Shown here in pieces: positions 1 through 8,067 of a stretch of 64,000 bases of DNA. This stretch comes from Sphingobium sp. (GTDB lineage: Bacteria; Pseudomonadota; Alphaproteobacteria; Sphingomonadales; Sphingomonadaceae), in contig QFQF01000017.1 in NCBI GenBank assembly GCA_003248935.1, forward strand, positions 1-64,000. Direction: 5' to 3'. Both the position numbers and the translations under genes were made by a program. A model generated the notes under the pieces. It made no database searches. It saw only the letters and a program-made list of their open reading frames with translations, and was not told the DNA's origin. Each line of letters starts with the position of its first letter. Position 1 is the first letter of the stretch.

Positions 1-654
1 GAAGCCATCTGGCTCAGAATGCATGCCTCGCCGCTCAATGTCGGCGCATAGAGATCTGTTGACCAAATCTCGCTTTCCTTCGTGACCCAGGACGTTATCG
101 GATCTGATATGTTGGGGCGGCCCATGCTCGATGAACAGATCGGCCAACACATCGATGACGTCGTTCGATCTGAACCTCCGAAGCGGCACCATCGCCAGGC
201 ATTCCCGGCTGAACTCGTCGATGATGTTGAGCATCCGGTATTTGCGCCCATTGTGCGTTCGATCCTCGACGAAGTCGTAGGACCACACATGTCCGCGATG
301 CTGCGGACGCAGCCGGATGCACGACCCGTCGCCAAGCCATAGCCGACGCCGTTTCGGTTGCCGCTTCGGCACTTTGAGACCCTCCCGCCGCCAGATCCGC
401 TCGACCACCGACAGGCTGACCTGCCAGCCCGCATTGCCCAGCAGCGCATGGATGCGGCGATAGCCGTATCGGCCATAGTCCTTGCCCAGCGCGACGATGT
501 CGGCCGTCAGGCGTTGCTCGTCGGCATCGTCCTTCGGTGGATGACGCTGCGTCGAACGATGCTGGCCGAGCACCCGGCAGGTCCGCCGTTCCGATACCGG
601 CAATGCGCGGCAGACCTGCTCGATCGCCTCGCGGCGACGGGAGGGGCTCAAAAA
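1..654 (-). CDS. IS3-family transposase orfB (DDE integrase), partial and possibly decayed
   Basis: This is the catalytic half of the transposase. It has no convincing start of its own and is reached by a -1 frameshift at the T-run that ends orfA (TTT TGA re-read as TTT TTG). The N-terminal part, SPSRRREAIEQVCRALP, is the usual HTH_21-like start, and WSYDFVEDRTHNGRKY carries the first catalytic Asp. The second Asp is in IRSDN, but the GPEF that normally follows is missing. From about position 105 to the window edge the protein no longer resembles the family, although the frame stays open. The third catalytic residue (Glu) is not visible. It is truncated by the window and may be rearranged near position 100. 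Confidence 0.65.
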
Positions 655-926
655 GTTAGCTTCGACGCCTCTTGCAGGATCGCTTTGTCCAGCGCCAGGT
701 CAGCCACCAGTTTCTTCAGCCGCGCATTTTCACGCTCCAAATCCTTCAGACGCCGCGCCTGATCGACCTTCAGCCCACCATATTCCTTGCGCCACCGATA
801 CAGCGTCTGCTCCGCGATCCCAATCTGGCGACAAGCCTCGACCGCTGTGCCGCCTCGCCCCACTATCACCTCTACCTCACGCAGCTTCGCGATGATCTGC
901 TCCGGCGTAAAACGCTGACGTCCCAT
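648..926 (-). CDS. IS3-family transposase orfA (helix-turn-helix subunit)
   Basis: This encodes the DNA-binding half of the IS3 transposase, 92 residues from ATG 926. RFTPEQIIAKLREVE begins a homeodomain-like HTH (HTH_Tnp_1), followed by the IGIAEQTLYRWRKEYGG recognition helix. A leucine-zipper-like coiled coil (LKDLERENARLKKLV) follows. ATG 926 is preferred over the upstream TTG 938 because GGAGAG lies six bases before it. The stop codon follows a run of five T on the coding strand, which is a plausible -1 slippage site joining it to orfB. The gene looks intact. Confidence 0.8.
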   Translation of the reverse strand: MGRQRFTPEQIIAKLREVEVIVGRGGTAVEACRQIGIAEQTLYRWRKEYGGLKVDQARRLKDLERENARLKKLVADLALDKAILQEASKLTF

Positions 927-985
927 ATATCTCTCCAATTCTCATACCCAAATGGGCTCTCTTCAGAATTGGACCAGTTTTTCCA

Positions 986-1323
986 AGGCAGACCAACCCC
1001 AATAGCGCGATCACTCACCCGAAACAAAGGGGAATGCGCACAAGTGTAAGAACCAATTTTTGCGTCTAGCAGATTGCAAACCTTGCATCGCCCATGAAAT
1101 GCAAAGCGCAGATGGGCAACTCAACAGAGTTACTTGCCGCTCGAAATTGCATCTCGAGCTGCCACTTCTTGTTCTGACTGATGGCAAGCAACGTTGCCGA
1201 AATGCACGCGGGGTGGCAAACGCGGGCCAGCGGCATGTCCGCGATACTGCAATCGCAGGGCTGACGGATGTATGGGGCCAGCACCCAGAGCTGCCCGCCC
1301 TGCCAGTCATAAGGCCGGGGATA
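986..1323. other. lower-GC accessory DNA with no supported gene
   Basis: This stretch lies between the IS end and the orphan gene at 1324. Short open frames exist on both strands, for instance 1066-1344 on the minus strand, but none shows a recognisable domain, a good ribosome binding site or the codon bias of the rest of the window. By eye the GC is clearly lower than in the flanking chromosome, which suggests the remnant of acquired DNA. Confidence 0.4.
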
Positions 1324-1836
1324 ATGGCACATATCAGAATACAAGCTTCAGTGACCGGCAAGCACTGGTCCCAACGGGAAGGCTGGGGCTATTATTTCGA
1401 CGTAATCCAGTATCAATTGGATGATGAATTCAAACTTGCAGGCGAATTAGCAGGCGTACCCCTATCGTTAGAAGCTGGCACTAACAAGGCAGCCGAAACC
1501 ATCATACGCAATGCTGGATGGCAGTTGGACGAACTGCGCAAAGATCAAAGACTAACAGACGATCTTGGGGCTGCTTGGCTGGACTACGACAGCGCCGCCC
1601 GATATTTTGGCTGCTACTTGGCACTAGGTACGGAGACAAAGGAACCATACCAAGGGATGCTCGATACTGCTCTTAGTTCAACCCATCTGGCCATTGCCGC
1701 CTCGCTTCGATTCGGATTTTCCGTAGCGGAGGACAACCCATACTCCAACAGCCCCACCCCCGCCGCGTTTTTAGCGGGCACGCCTGTCTTCGCAAACCTA
1801 CCCATAAAAATGAGCCTAGTCCGAAGAATGGCCTGA
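1324..1836 (+). CDS. hypothetical protein of unknown family
   Basis: The frame gives 170 residues from ATG 1324, which has GGGG about eight bases upstream. I do not recognise the product. It is mixed alpha-type, with charged segments (QLDDEFKLAGELAG, AGWQLDELRKDQRLTDDLG) and a hydrophobic stretch (SSTHLAIAASLRFGF), and has no signal peptide. The frame is open upstream to 1060, but that part has the look of non-coding translation, so the gene may be the 3' remainder of a longer one. Base composition is lower in GC than the core genes, and it lies between an IS and the 3' end of a tRNA gene, consistent with acquired DNA. It could be spurious. Confidence 0.4.
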   Translation: MAHIRIQASVTGKHWSQREGWGYYFDVIQYQLDDEFKLAGELAGVPLSLEAGTNKAAETIIRNAGWQLDELRKDQRLTDDLGAAWLDYDSAARYFGCYLALGTETKEPYQGMLDTALSSTHLAIAASLRFGFSVAEDNPYSNSPTPAAFLAGTPVFANLPIKMSLVRRMA

Positions 1837-1934
1837 ACGCAGCACGCAAGAGCGTGAAATGGACCCCACAGACGGACCCCACAAACGCAATGATATGACC
1901 CCCAAGTGATTGAAATCATTCAATAATGTGAAAC

Positions 1935-2009
1935 TGGCTGGGGCGGCAGGATTCGAACCTGCGCATGACGGCATCAAAAGCCGCTGCCTTACCGCTTGGC
2001 GACGCCCCA
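1935..2009 (-). tRNA. tRNA-Gln (anticodon TTG)
   Basis: The minus strand folds as a cloverleaf. The acceptor TGGGGCG pairs with CGCCCCA, the D arm is GCCAAGCGGTAAGGC, the anticodon stem GCGGC/GCCGT encloses the loop TTTTGAT with anticodon TTG, and the T arm is GCAGGTTCGAATCCTGC. The discriminator is G and CCA is encoded. The 3' end faces the IS-bearing accessory stretch, so it could serve as an integration site, though no second copy of its end is visible. Confidence 0.95.
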
Positions 2010-2094
2010 GCAGGGTCGGCGTTTGGCCGAGGCATGGCCTATAGCGCCTCGCAGGCGAAATGGAACCCGGCTTTGTGCACGTCGCGCGATTGTT

Positions 2095-3522
2095 TCAGCG
2101 CGCGAGCGGGAAGGACAACGTGACGCGCAGTCCGCCCTCCGTACGATTGGCGAAGGCCAGCACGCCGCCATGCCGTTCCGCGATCGCCCGCGCGATCGAC
2201 AGGCCCAGGCCGACGCCGCCGGTCGCGCGATTGCGCGATTGCTCGCCGCGATAGAAGGGCTCGCACAGCCGTTCGATCTGCTCTTCGGAAATGCCCGGCC
2301 CGTCGTCTTCGACGGAAAGGATCGCGCGGTTGCCACGAATGGCGAGGAACAGCCGGGCACGGCCGCCATAGCGCACCGCATTCTCGACGATGTTGCCGAT
2401 GCAGCGGCGCAGCGCCGCCGCATCACCGAGTACAACCGCCCGCTCCCCTTCAATCAGCGTGACGTCCATCTGCGCCGCCGACAGGTCGTCGACGAGTGTC
2501 TCGACCAGCGCCAGCAGGTCCATGCGCACGGGCGGCGCGGGCTCCGGCCCGCCCCGTACGAAGTCGAGCAGCGCCGTCACCATGCCCCGCATCTCCTCGA
2601 CATCCGCCTGCGCCTTCACGCGCTCCGCATCGGGCAGATGTTCGAGGCGGAAGGACAGCCGCGTCATCGGCGTGCGCAGGTCATGCGCGATCGCCACCAG
2701 CATCGACGTGCGTTCGGCGACATGCCCGACCAGCATGGTCCGCATGCGGTTGAATGCGAGCCCCAGCCGCTGGACCTCCGGCGGCCCCTCGACCGGCAGC
2801 GGGTCCGCGCGCTCCACGCCGCCCGCCGCGACGCCCTCCGCCAGCCGGTGGATGGGCCCGGTGATCCGGCGCGCGATGAAGATCGCCGGCGCCAGCAGCG
2901 CCGCGAATATCAGCATCATCAGCGACAGCGTGATCGCATACCAGCGCAGAGAGCCGATCTGCTTGCCGCCGAACGACCGCCATGCGCCGTCCGTCCCCTG
3001 CCACGCGACCAGGAAGGAGCCGGGCACCATCGGCCCTTTCCGCGCCTTTCCCTTGGCCAGAAAATGGTCCGGCATCGGCGGGAAGAATGGCATCTCCGTC
3101 TCCGGCATCCGCGTTCCGGACGCTGCCGGCCTGCCCGTGCCGGGCGCTGCCATGCCGGGAAATGGCGGCATCGGCCCGCCACCCTCGCCGCCAAAGCGGG
3201 GCGGTCCCGCCATATAGAGCCTGAGCCGACCCTGCGGCTGGCCGAGGCGAAGGGCGAGTGCGTTGGCCAGCATCGGCACCGGCCGCATGTCCCCCGGCAT
3301 CACCGGTTCCGTCGCTTCGCGTCCCCAGGTCAGGGTCCAGTCGCCATTCTCCCCCTGCCCTGTCCGGATCGCGGCCGCGACCTCATCCAGAGAGAGCGGG
3401 CGGGCGTGCGGCGGAGGGCCGCGAAAGGTGACCAGCAGCATCGCGCCGAGCGCCGCGAGCAGCGACACGGCCACCAGGCCGACGATACCCGCCAGGATCG
3501 GCGGGTTGAAATTCCTGCTCAC
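2095..3522 (-). CDS. sensor histidine kinase (EnvZ-like, HAMP-HisKA-HATPase)
   Basis: This 475-residue inner-membrane kinase is paired with the regulator encoded just upstream. Its start overlaps the regulator's stop by four bases. TM1 is at about residues 8-32, followed by a Pro/Gly-rich periplasmic part, and TM2 is at about 193-217. A HAMP domain follows (RRITGPIHRLAEG), then the H box IAHDLRTPMTRLS with His280. The N box is NIVENAVRYGG (Asn381), and the G boxes are DDGPG (406-410) and GVGLGLSIA. All catalytic motifs are intact. The class is that of EnvZ-type OmpR partners. The signal sensed is not known, and no target promoters can be read from the sequence. Confidence 0.9.
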   Translation of the reverse strand: MSRNFNPPILAGIVGLVAVSLLAALGAMLLVTFRGPPPHARPLSLDEVAAAIRTGQGENGDWTLTWGREATEPVMPGDMRPVPMLANALALRLGQPQGRLRLYMAGPPRFGGEGGGPMPPFPGMAAPGTGRPAASGTRMPETEMPFFPPMPDHFLAKGKARKGPMVPGSFLVAWQGTDGAWRSFGGKQIGSLRWYAITLSLMMLIFAALLAPAIFIARRITGPIHRLAEGVAAGGVERADPLPVEGPPEVQRLGLAFNRMRTMLVGHVAERTSMLVAIAHDLRTPMTRLSFRLEHLPDAERVKAQADVEEMRGMVTALLDFVRGGPEPAPPVRMDLLALVETLVDDLSAAQMDVTLIEGERAVVLGDAAALRRCIGNIVENAVRYGGRARLFLAIRGNRAILSVEDDGPGISEEQIERLCEPFYRGEQSRNRATGGVGLGLSIARAIAERHGGVLAFANRTEGGLRVTLSFPLAR

Positions 3523-4292
3523 CGGCCACGGTCCTCCACCGGCACCGCGAACATATAGCCTTCGTTCCTGACTGTTCGGATCAGTTCCATGCCCCGGTCG
3601 CGCTCCAACTTCCGGCGCAGCCGGCTGACCTGCACGTCGATCGCCCGGTCATAGCTTTCCACGTCCTGCCCGTTCGAATAATCGAGCAGTTGGTCGCGCG
3701 ACAGCACCCGCCGGGGATGCTCGACGAAGGCACGCAACAGGCGGAACTCGCCGTCGGTCAGGGTGACGACGACATTGTCGGGGTCGAGCAGCATCCGCGT
3801 GCCCAGGTCCATCGACCATCCGGCAAAGCGCAATGGCAATGCTGCCTCGCTACTCCCGGCATCGGACACCGGCTCCTGCCGCACGCGGCGCAGGACCGCC
3901 CGGATCCGCGCCAGCAATTCGCGCGGGTTGCAGGGCTTCGACAGATAGTCCTCCGCGCCCATCTCCAGCCCGACGATGCGATCGATATCGGTTCCCACCG
4001 CCGACAGCATGATGATCGGCAGGGATCGCTCCCGCTGGACCCGACGCAGGATCGACAGCCCGTCCTCCCCCGGCATCATGACGTCGAGCACGGCAAGGTC
4101 GAACGCATGCTCGGCCAGCAACGCATCCATCGCCTTCCCGTCCGCCGCCGTCTCGACCCGGAAACCGTGCCGTTCCAGGAAGTCGGACAGCAGCGTCCGG
4201 ATTTCGGTGTCGTCGTCGACGACCAGTATGCGTGTGCCAAGATCCACGGGCAGGCTCTCCGCGCCCGTCCCGGCGGGCGCCCCGTCCCTCAT
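3519..4292 (-). CDS. OmpR-family response regulator
   Basis: This 257-residue DNA-binding regulator is the partner of the downstream kinase. The receiver domain has the acidic cluster VVDDD, the phospho-acceptor Asp70 in LAVLDVMMPG and the conserved Lys in YLSKP. The C-terminal winged helix ends with the typical VQVSRLRRKLERD and VRNEGYMF segments. I chose ATG 4292 (AGAGG just before it, though with short spacing). ATG 4334 would add 14 residues. Longer starts would overlap the preceding dioxygenase gene, whose stop is at 4345. The pair is probably co-transcribed, and perhaps with the dioxygenase, since all three are collinear and closely spaced. Confidence 0.9.
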   Translation of the reverse strand: MRDGAPAGTGAESLPVDLGTRILVVDDDTEIRTLLSDFLERHGFRVETAADGKAMDALLAEHAFDLAVLDVMMPGEDGLSILRRVQRERSLPIIMLSAVGTDIDRIVGLEMGAEDYLSKPCNPRELLARIRAVLRRVRQEPVSDAGSSEAALPLRFAGWSMDLGTRMLLDPDNVVVTLTDGEFRLLRAFVEHPRRVLSRDQLLDYSNGQDVESYDRAIDVQVSRLRRKLERDRGMELIRTVRNEGYMFAVPVEDRGR

Positions 4293-4344
4293 ATCCTCTG
4301 CATTCCCGTCGTGCAAAGCCCTGCCCCCCAGCATGGTCAGCCTG

Positions 4345-5259
4345 TTACACCGCGACGCCGACAGTGACGGTGCCGGTGTAGCCATTGGTCGTGTCCCCGG
4401 TCATCGCGATCGTCATCGCCGCGACCTGCGCCGACGTGTTGTCGCCGAAGATACCGTCGGTGGACAGCGACGTGCCCGCGAAATTGGTGCGGCTGCTCGC
4501 ATAGTCGCTGGTCGCATAGACCGCGCTGCAGGCGGCGGACGGCAGCGCGAACTGGGAGCACAGCACCCGGTTGGCATAGGTCGTCGCCCGCTCGACGCTC
4601 GGGTACACCTCGAAATGGATGTGCGGGTAGCGGCCCGAATAGCATCCGGGGAAGATCGTCGTGAACGTGACCTGCCCGTTCGCGTCGGTCACGGCGACGC
4701 CGCGCAGATAGTTCTGCTGGGTCAGGTTATAGAGCGAGTAGTCGCCGTCGGTCGTGCAGTGCCAGATGTAGATCGCATAGCCCGAAAGCGGCGCGCAGCT
4801 GCCGTTCACATTGACAAGGGTGATCGTCAGCTGCGTCGTGATGCCGTCCGCCGTGCCGCTGTACGACCCGAAGCTGGACCGGATGTCGTTGCGCACGATC
4901 CCGCTCTGGGTCAGCACGTTGACGACCGATCCGTTGGCGCTGTTGGACCCGTCCGCCGGATAGGGACCGTTGGTTTCCGAAGGGTCCGCGATGCAACTGC
5001 CCGATGAGGTCGTGGTGTCCGTCGTGGTGGTGGTTGTCGTCGTTGTGGTCGTCGTCGGCGTCGGGGTGGCTGTCGTCGTCGTGGTCGTCGCCGACGATTC
5101 CGAATCCGATCCCCCGCACGCCGTGACCAGCGCCACGCTCGCACCGGACAGCAGCAGCCGCAGCGTCTGCCGCCGGCCGAAGCCCTTGCGCGCCATATGT
5201 TCCAGATCGTGGATCAGGCCGAGGTCATGCTCGTCCTGATGTCCCTGTGTATCGCACAT
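4345..5259 (-). CDS. intradiol ring-cleavage dioxygenase-like lipoprotein with poly-Thr linker
   Basis: This is a 304-residue exported protein of the intradiol dioxygenase fold (protocatechuate 3,4-dioxygenase beta-like). It starts MCDTQGHQDEHDLGL, then has an Arg-rich, Tat-like segment (RKGFGRRQTLRLLL) and a lipobox-like VTACGG. A linker of almost pure Thr (about residues 50-75) precedes the catalytic domain. The four Fe ligands expected of the family can be placed: Tyr in the WHCTTDGDYSLY region, Tyr in PGCYSGR, and both His in PHIHFEVY. The start at 5259 gives the N-terminus usual for this exported subgroup. The substrate is unknown. Catechol cleavage is only an inference from the fold. 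Confidence 0.8.
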   Translation of the reverse strand: MCDTQGHQDEHDLGLIHDLEHMARKGFGRRQTLRLLLSGASVALVTACGGSDSESSATTTTTTATPTPTTTTTTTTTTTTDTTTSSGSCIADPSETNGPYPADGSNSANGSVVNVLTQSGIVRNDIRSSFGSYSGTADGITTQLTITLVNVNGSCAPLSGYAIYIWHCTTDGDYSLYNLTQQNYLRGVAVTDANGQVTFTTIFPGCYSGRYPHIHFEVYPSVERATTYANRVLCSQFALPSAACSAVYATSDYASSRTNFAGTSLSTDGIFGDNTSAQVAAMTIAMTGDTTNGYTGTVTVGVAV

Positions 5260-5382
5260 CGCCTGTCTGTCCCTTCCTCGTTCGGGACAGGCTCTAGGCG
5301 CGGCATGTATCGGGCCGATGTCGTCGATGCTGCGCAATGTTGCAGCATTGTAGCGTCCCGGCCCGATCCTGTACCGGGTTCG

Positions 5383-6468
5383 TCAGAGGTGCATGACCCA
5401 GCCGTGCGGGTCCGGCGCGGTGCCACGCTGGATACTCGTCAGCATCGTGCGCATCCGCTCGGTGAACTGCCCCGGACCGCCCGTGCCGATCGAGAAATCA
5501 CCATTGGCCGACCGGACCGTGCCCACAGACGTCACGACCGCCGCCGTACCGCAGGCGAAGGTCTCGACAAGACGGCCGCTCTGCGCGTCGGCCCGCCACT
5601 GGTCGATGCCATAGGGCGCCTCCCGCACGGTCAGGCCCTGGTCGCGCGCGAGGGTCAGGATCGAATCGCGCGTGATGCCCGGCAGGATCGATCCGCCGAG
5701 CGGCGGCGTGACCATGCTGCCGTCGTCGAACACGAAGAACAGGTTCATGCCGCCCAGTTCCTCGACCCAGCGGCGCTCCGCCGCGTCGAGGAAAACGACC
5801 TGATCGCATCCCTTCTCGATCGCCTGCGCCTGCGCCACCAGGCTGGCGGCATAGTTGCCGCCGCATTTGGCGGCGCCCGTCCCGCCCGGCGCGGCGCGGG
5901 TATAGTCGTCGGATACCCAGATCGAGATCGCCTTGGCCCCGCCCTTGAAATAGGCGCCGACCGACGAGGCGATGACCATGTAGAGATATTCATGCGCCGG
6001 GCGCACGCCCAGGAAGGTCTCGCTGGCGAACATGAACGGGCGCAGATAGAGCGCGCCGCCCTCCGATGCGGGCACCCAGGCGCGATCGATCGCGACCAGT
6101 TCCCTGACCGACTGGATGAAGACGTCCTCCGGCAGTTCGGGCATCGCCAGCCGCCGCGCCGAATCGTTGAAGCGGCGGGCGTTCGCTTCCGGACGGAACA
6201 GCGCCATGCTGTCGTCGGCCAGGCGATAGGCCTTCATCCCCTCGAAGATTTCCTGGGCATAATGCAGGACGGCGGCCGCCGGATCGAGCTGGATCGGTCC
6301 CCGCGCCTTCACCGTCGCATCATGCCATCCCTTTTCCACCGTATAGCGGATGACGACCATATGATCGGTGAACACCTTGCCAAAGCCGGGATCGATCAGC
6401 AGCGCATCCCGCTCGCTCGCGACAAGTGGCGCCGTGTTCGGTTCGACCCTGAATTCCAGCCCGGTCAT
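5383..6468 (-). CDS. ilvE: branched-chain amino acid aminotransferase
   Basis: This enzyme transfers amino groups between glutamate and the keto acids of Leu, Ile and Val, as the last step of branched-chain amino acid synthesis in the cytosol. It is 361 residues, the size of the longer bacterial/eukaryotic-type BCATs. PLP binds Lys201 in GTGAAKCGGNYAAS. YAQEIFEGMKAY, YLRPFMFASE and FACGTAAVVTSVG are family motifs. ATG 6468 was chosen because GGGGA precedes it at normal spacing. A further 23 codons upstream are open but unlike the family. It is divergent from a MarR regulator, which may control it. Confidence 0.95.
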   Translation of the reverse strand: MTGLEFRVEPNTAPLVASERDALLIDPGFGKVFTDHMVVIRYTVEKGWHDATVKARGPIQLDPAAAVLHYAQEIFEGMKAYRLADDSMALFRPEANARRFNDSARRLAMPELPEDVFIQSVRELVAIDRAWVPASEGGALYLRPFMFASETFLGVRPAHEYLYMVIASSVGAYFKGGAKAISIWVSDDYTRAAPGGTGAAKCGGNYAASLVAQAQAIEKGCDQVVFLDAAERRWVEELGGMNLFFVFDDGSMVTPPLGGSILPGITRDSILTLARDQGLTVREAPYGIDQWRADAQSGRLVETFACGTAAVVTSVGTVRSANGDFSIGTGGPGQFTERMRTMLTSIQRGTAPDPHGWVMHL

Positions 6469-6583
6469 AATTTCATTCCCCAAACGATCAAAAAACCAAT
6501 CGATTGTTGCTTTGTTGCGTTGCAACGCCCGACTCACGCATTAAACTTGCACCCCACTAGAAGAGTCGGCAATATAGGTCAAG

Positions 6584-7078
6584 ATGACTGTCCAAATATC
6601 CCCTGCGTCCCCGCTCTTCCTGCGAGAGGATGAAGTCCGTCGTGGCGTGGAACTCCTGTATTTCGGCTACAGCAATCTCATCCGCTCGATCGACGAGACA
6701 CTGGCGCCGCAAGGGCTTGGCCGCGCGCATCACCGCGCGCTCTATTTCATCTCCCGCCAGCCGGACCTGACGGTCAGCGACCTGCTGAAGCTGCTGGCGA
6801 TCACCAAGCAGTCGCTGGGCCGGGTGCTGAACGAACTGATCGAGCGCGGCTATATCGAAACGCGGCCCGGCGCACGCGACCGACGGCAGAAGCTGCTCAG
6901 GCTGACGGAGAGCGGTGCGGCGCTGGAGGCGGAACTGTTCCGGGCGCTCAGGGAAAAGATGGCCAGCGCCTATGCGCAGGCGGGCCAGGGCTCCGTCACC
7001 GGCTTCTGGCGCGTGCTGGAGGGGCTGATCCCCGTGGAGGACCGCTCGATGGTCGCCGCGCTGCGCAGCGGCGCCTGA
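6584..7078 (+). CDS. MarR-family transcriptional regulator
   Basis: This is a 164-residue winged-helix dimer-type repressor. The N-terminal helix is EVRRGVELLYFGYSNLIRSID. The recognition region is LTVSDLLKLLAITKQSLGRVLNELIERGYIETRPGARDRRQKLLRLTESG, with the wing DRRQK typical of MarR. It is transcribed away from ilvE with about 115 bases between the starts, so it probably acts on that shared promoter region. I could not identify an operator by eye. The ligand is unknown. Confidence 0.9.
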   Translation: MTVQISPASPLFLREDEVRRGVELLYFGYSNLIRSIDETLAPQGLGRAHHRALYFISRQPDLTVSDLLKLLAITKQSLGRVLNELIERGYIETRPGARDRRQKLLRLTESGAALEAELFRALREKMASAYAQAGQGSVTGFWRVLEGLIPVEDRSMVAALRSGA

Positions 7079-7156
7079 GCGGGATCGGACGGCCCGAGGA
7101 ACCATCGGCCTGATCCCGCGCTTGTTACGGCACCATCAACACTATGTGGAGCGGAC

Positions 7157-7465
7157 ATGCGCAAGATCATCCTGACCGGCGTCGCGGCTGCGGCCATCGG
7201 CCTGTCGGCCTGCTCGGACAAAACCGCGGACAAGATCAACGAGGCGGGCAACTCCCTGGGCTATGATCTCGAACGCGGGATCAACAATGCCGACGACCAT
7301 CTGGAAACCGGCATGCGCAAGACCGGTGCCGCGATCAACGATCTGGGCGACGATATCGGAAACGCCGCGTCGCGCACCGCCGGCAGGGCCGGCGCGGAGG
7401 CGGACAAGGCCAGGCGTGATGCCGGGACCGCGTTGGAAAAGGCCGGCAACGACCTGAAAAACTAG
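7157..7465 (+). CDS. small predicted lipoprotein
   Basis: The protein is 102 residues with a lipoprotein signal (MRKIILTGVAAAAIGLSAC) whose lipobox LSAC puts the lipidated Cys at residue 19. The mature part is hydrophilic and helical, rich in Asp, Asn, Lys and Ala, with recurring segments such as NEAGNSLGYDLERGINNADD and AGAEADKARRDAGTALEKAG. This resembles LEA- or entericidin-like small envelope proteins. GGAG lies upstream of ATG 7157. Its stop overlaps the convergent XRE gene by four bases. No specific function can be assigned. Confidence 0.75.
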   Translation: MRKIILTGVAAAAIGLSACSDKTADKINEAGNSLGYDLERGINNADDHLETGMRKTGAAINDLGDDIGNAASRTAGRAGAEADKARRDAGTALEKAGNDLKN

Positions 7466-8052
7466 AACACCACGTTGCGCACGAATCGCACGATGCCGGT
7501 TCCGGCATTGAAGAAGACATAGGGACGGTCGCTGGAGAAGATGAGGAAATCCCCCGCCTTCACGCCATGGCGGCCGTCCTGCGCCTCGACCGTCAGGGTG
7601 CCCTCGATCACATAGAGCATTTCGTGCCAGTTGGCGGCGTCGGCCTCCGCCGGGTAACGCTCGCCCTCGCCCAGCGACCATATCCACAGTTCCGCCTCCC
7701 GCGCGGCGGGCGCGGTGCCAAGCAGCGTTCCCCGGCTCTCCGGATGCGTACCGGCCCAGGCGAGGCTGTCGATCCGCCGGTTGTCCGCCGCCTCCGGGGG
7801 CCGCACGACTTCCGAGAAGCTGACGCCCAGCGCTGCGGCCAGCCGGTCGAGGCTCGACAGGCTGATGTTCGCCTCGCCGCTCTCTATGCCCACGATCATC
7901 CTGCGGCTGATCCCCGACAGGTCGGCGAGCGCGGTCTGGCTGAGGCCCCGCTCCTGCCGGAAGCGGCGGACATTGTTGCCGACATGGGCGAGAACATCGG
8001 GACGATCGGGATCGCCGGATACGTCCGATTGACTGTGCATTATATTGCTCAT
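7462..8052 (-). CDS. XRE-family regulator with C-terminal cupin sensor
   Basis: This is a 196-residue transcription factor. An HTH_3 domain (about residues 22-80) contains FRQERGLSQTALADLSGISRRMI. A cupin domain follows (about 120-190), with NWHEMLYVIEGTLTVEA and GVKAGDFLIFSSDRPYVFFN. Such XRE-cupin proteins usually repress a divergent gene and sense a small metabolite through the cupin. Here the divergent gene is an EamA exporter whose start is only 16 bases away, so the two promoters must overlap. ATG 8040 is an alternative start 12 bases downstream. Neither start has a clear Shine-Dalgarno sequence. Confidence 0.85.
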   Translation of the reverse strand: MSNIMHSQSDVSGDPDRPDVLAHVGNNVRRFRQERGLSQTALADLSGISRRMIVGIESGEANISLSSLDRLAAALGVSFSEVVRPPEAADNRRIDSLAWAGTHPESRGTLLGTAPAAREAELWIWSLGEGERYPAEADAANWHEMLYVIEGTLTVEAQDGRHGVKAGDFLIFSSDRPYVFFNAGTGIVRFVRNVVF

Positions 8053-8067
8053 AAGGGAATGCGCAGT

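Larger units (their letters stand above)
1..985 (-). mobile_element. IS3-family insertion sequence, 5' part only
   Basis: Two overlapping frames on the minus strand have the orfA/orfB arrangement of IS3-family elements, probably of the IS407-like group. The outer end is placed near 985, because the strand reading into the element starts TGGAAAAACTGGTCCAA, with the TG terminus usual for IS3 ends. The other terminal repeat lies beyond position 1, so no target duplication can be checked. The group assignment and exact boundary are inferences. Confidence 0.7.

Noticed and set aside
1066..1344. 92-codon minus-strand frame beginning MYSDMCHYPRPYDW
   Set aside because: It has no ribosome binding site, no recognisable domain, and overlaps another weak frame. 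There is too little evidence to list it as a gene.
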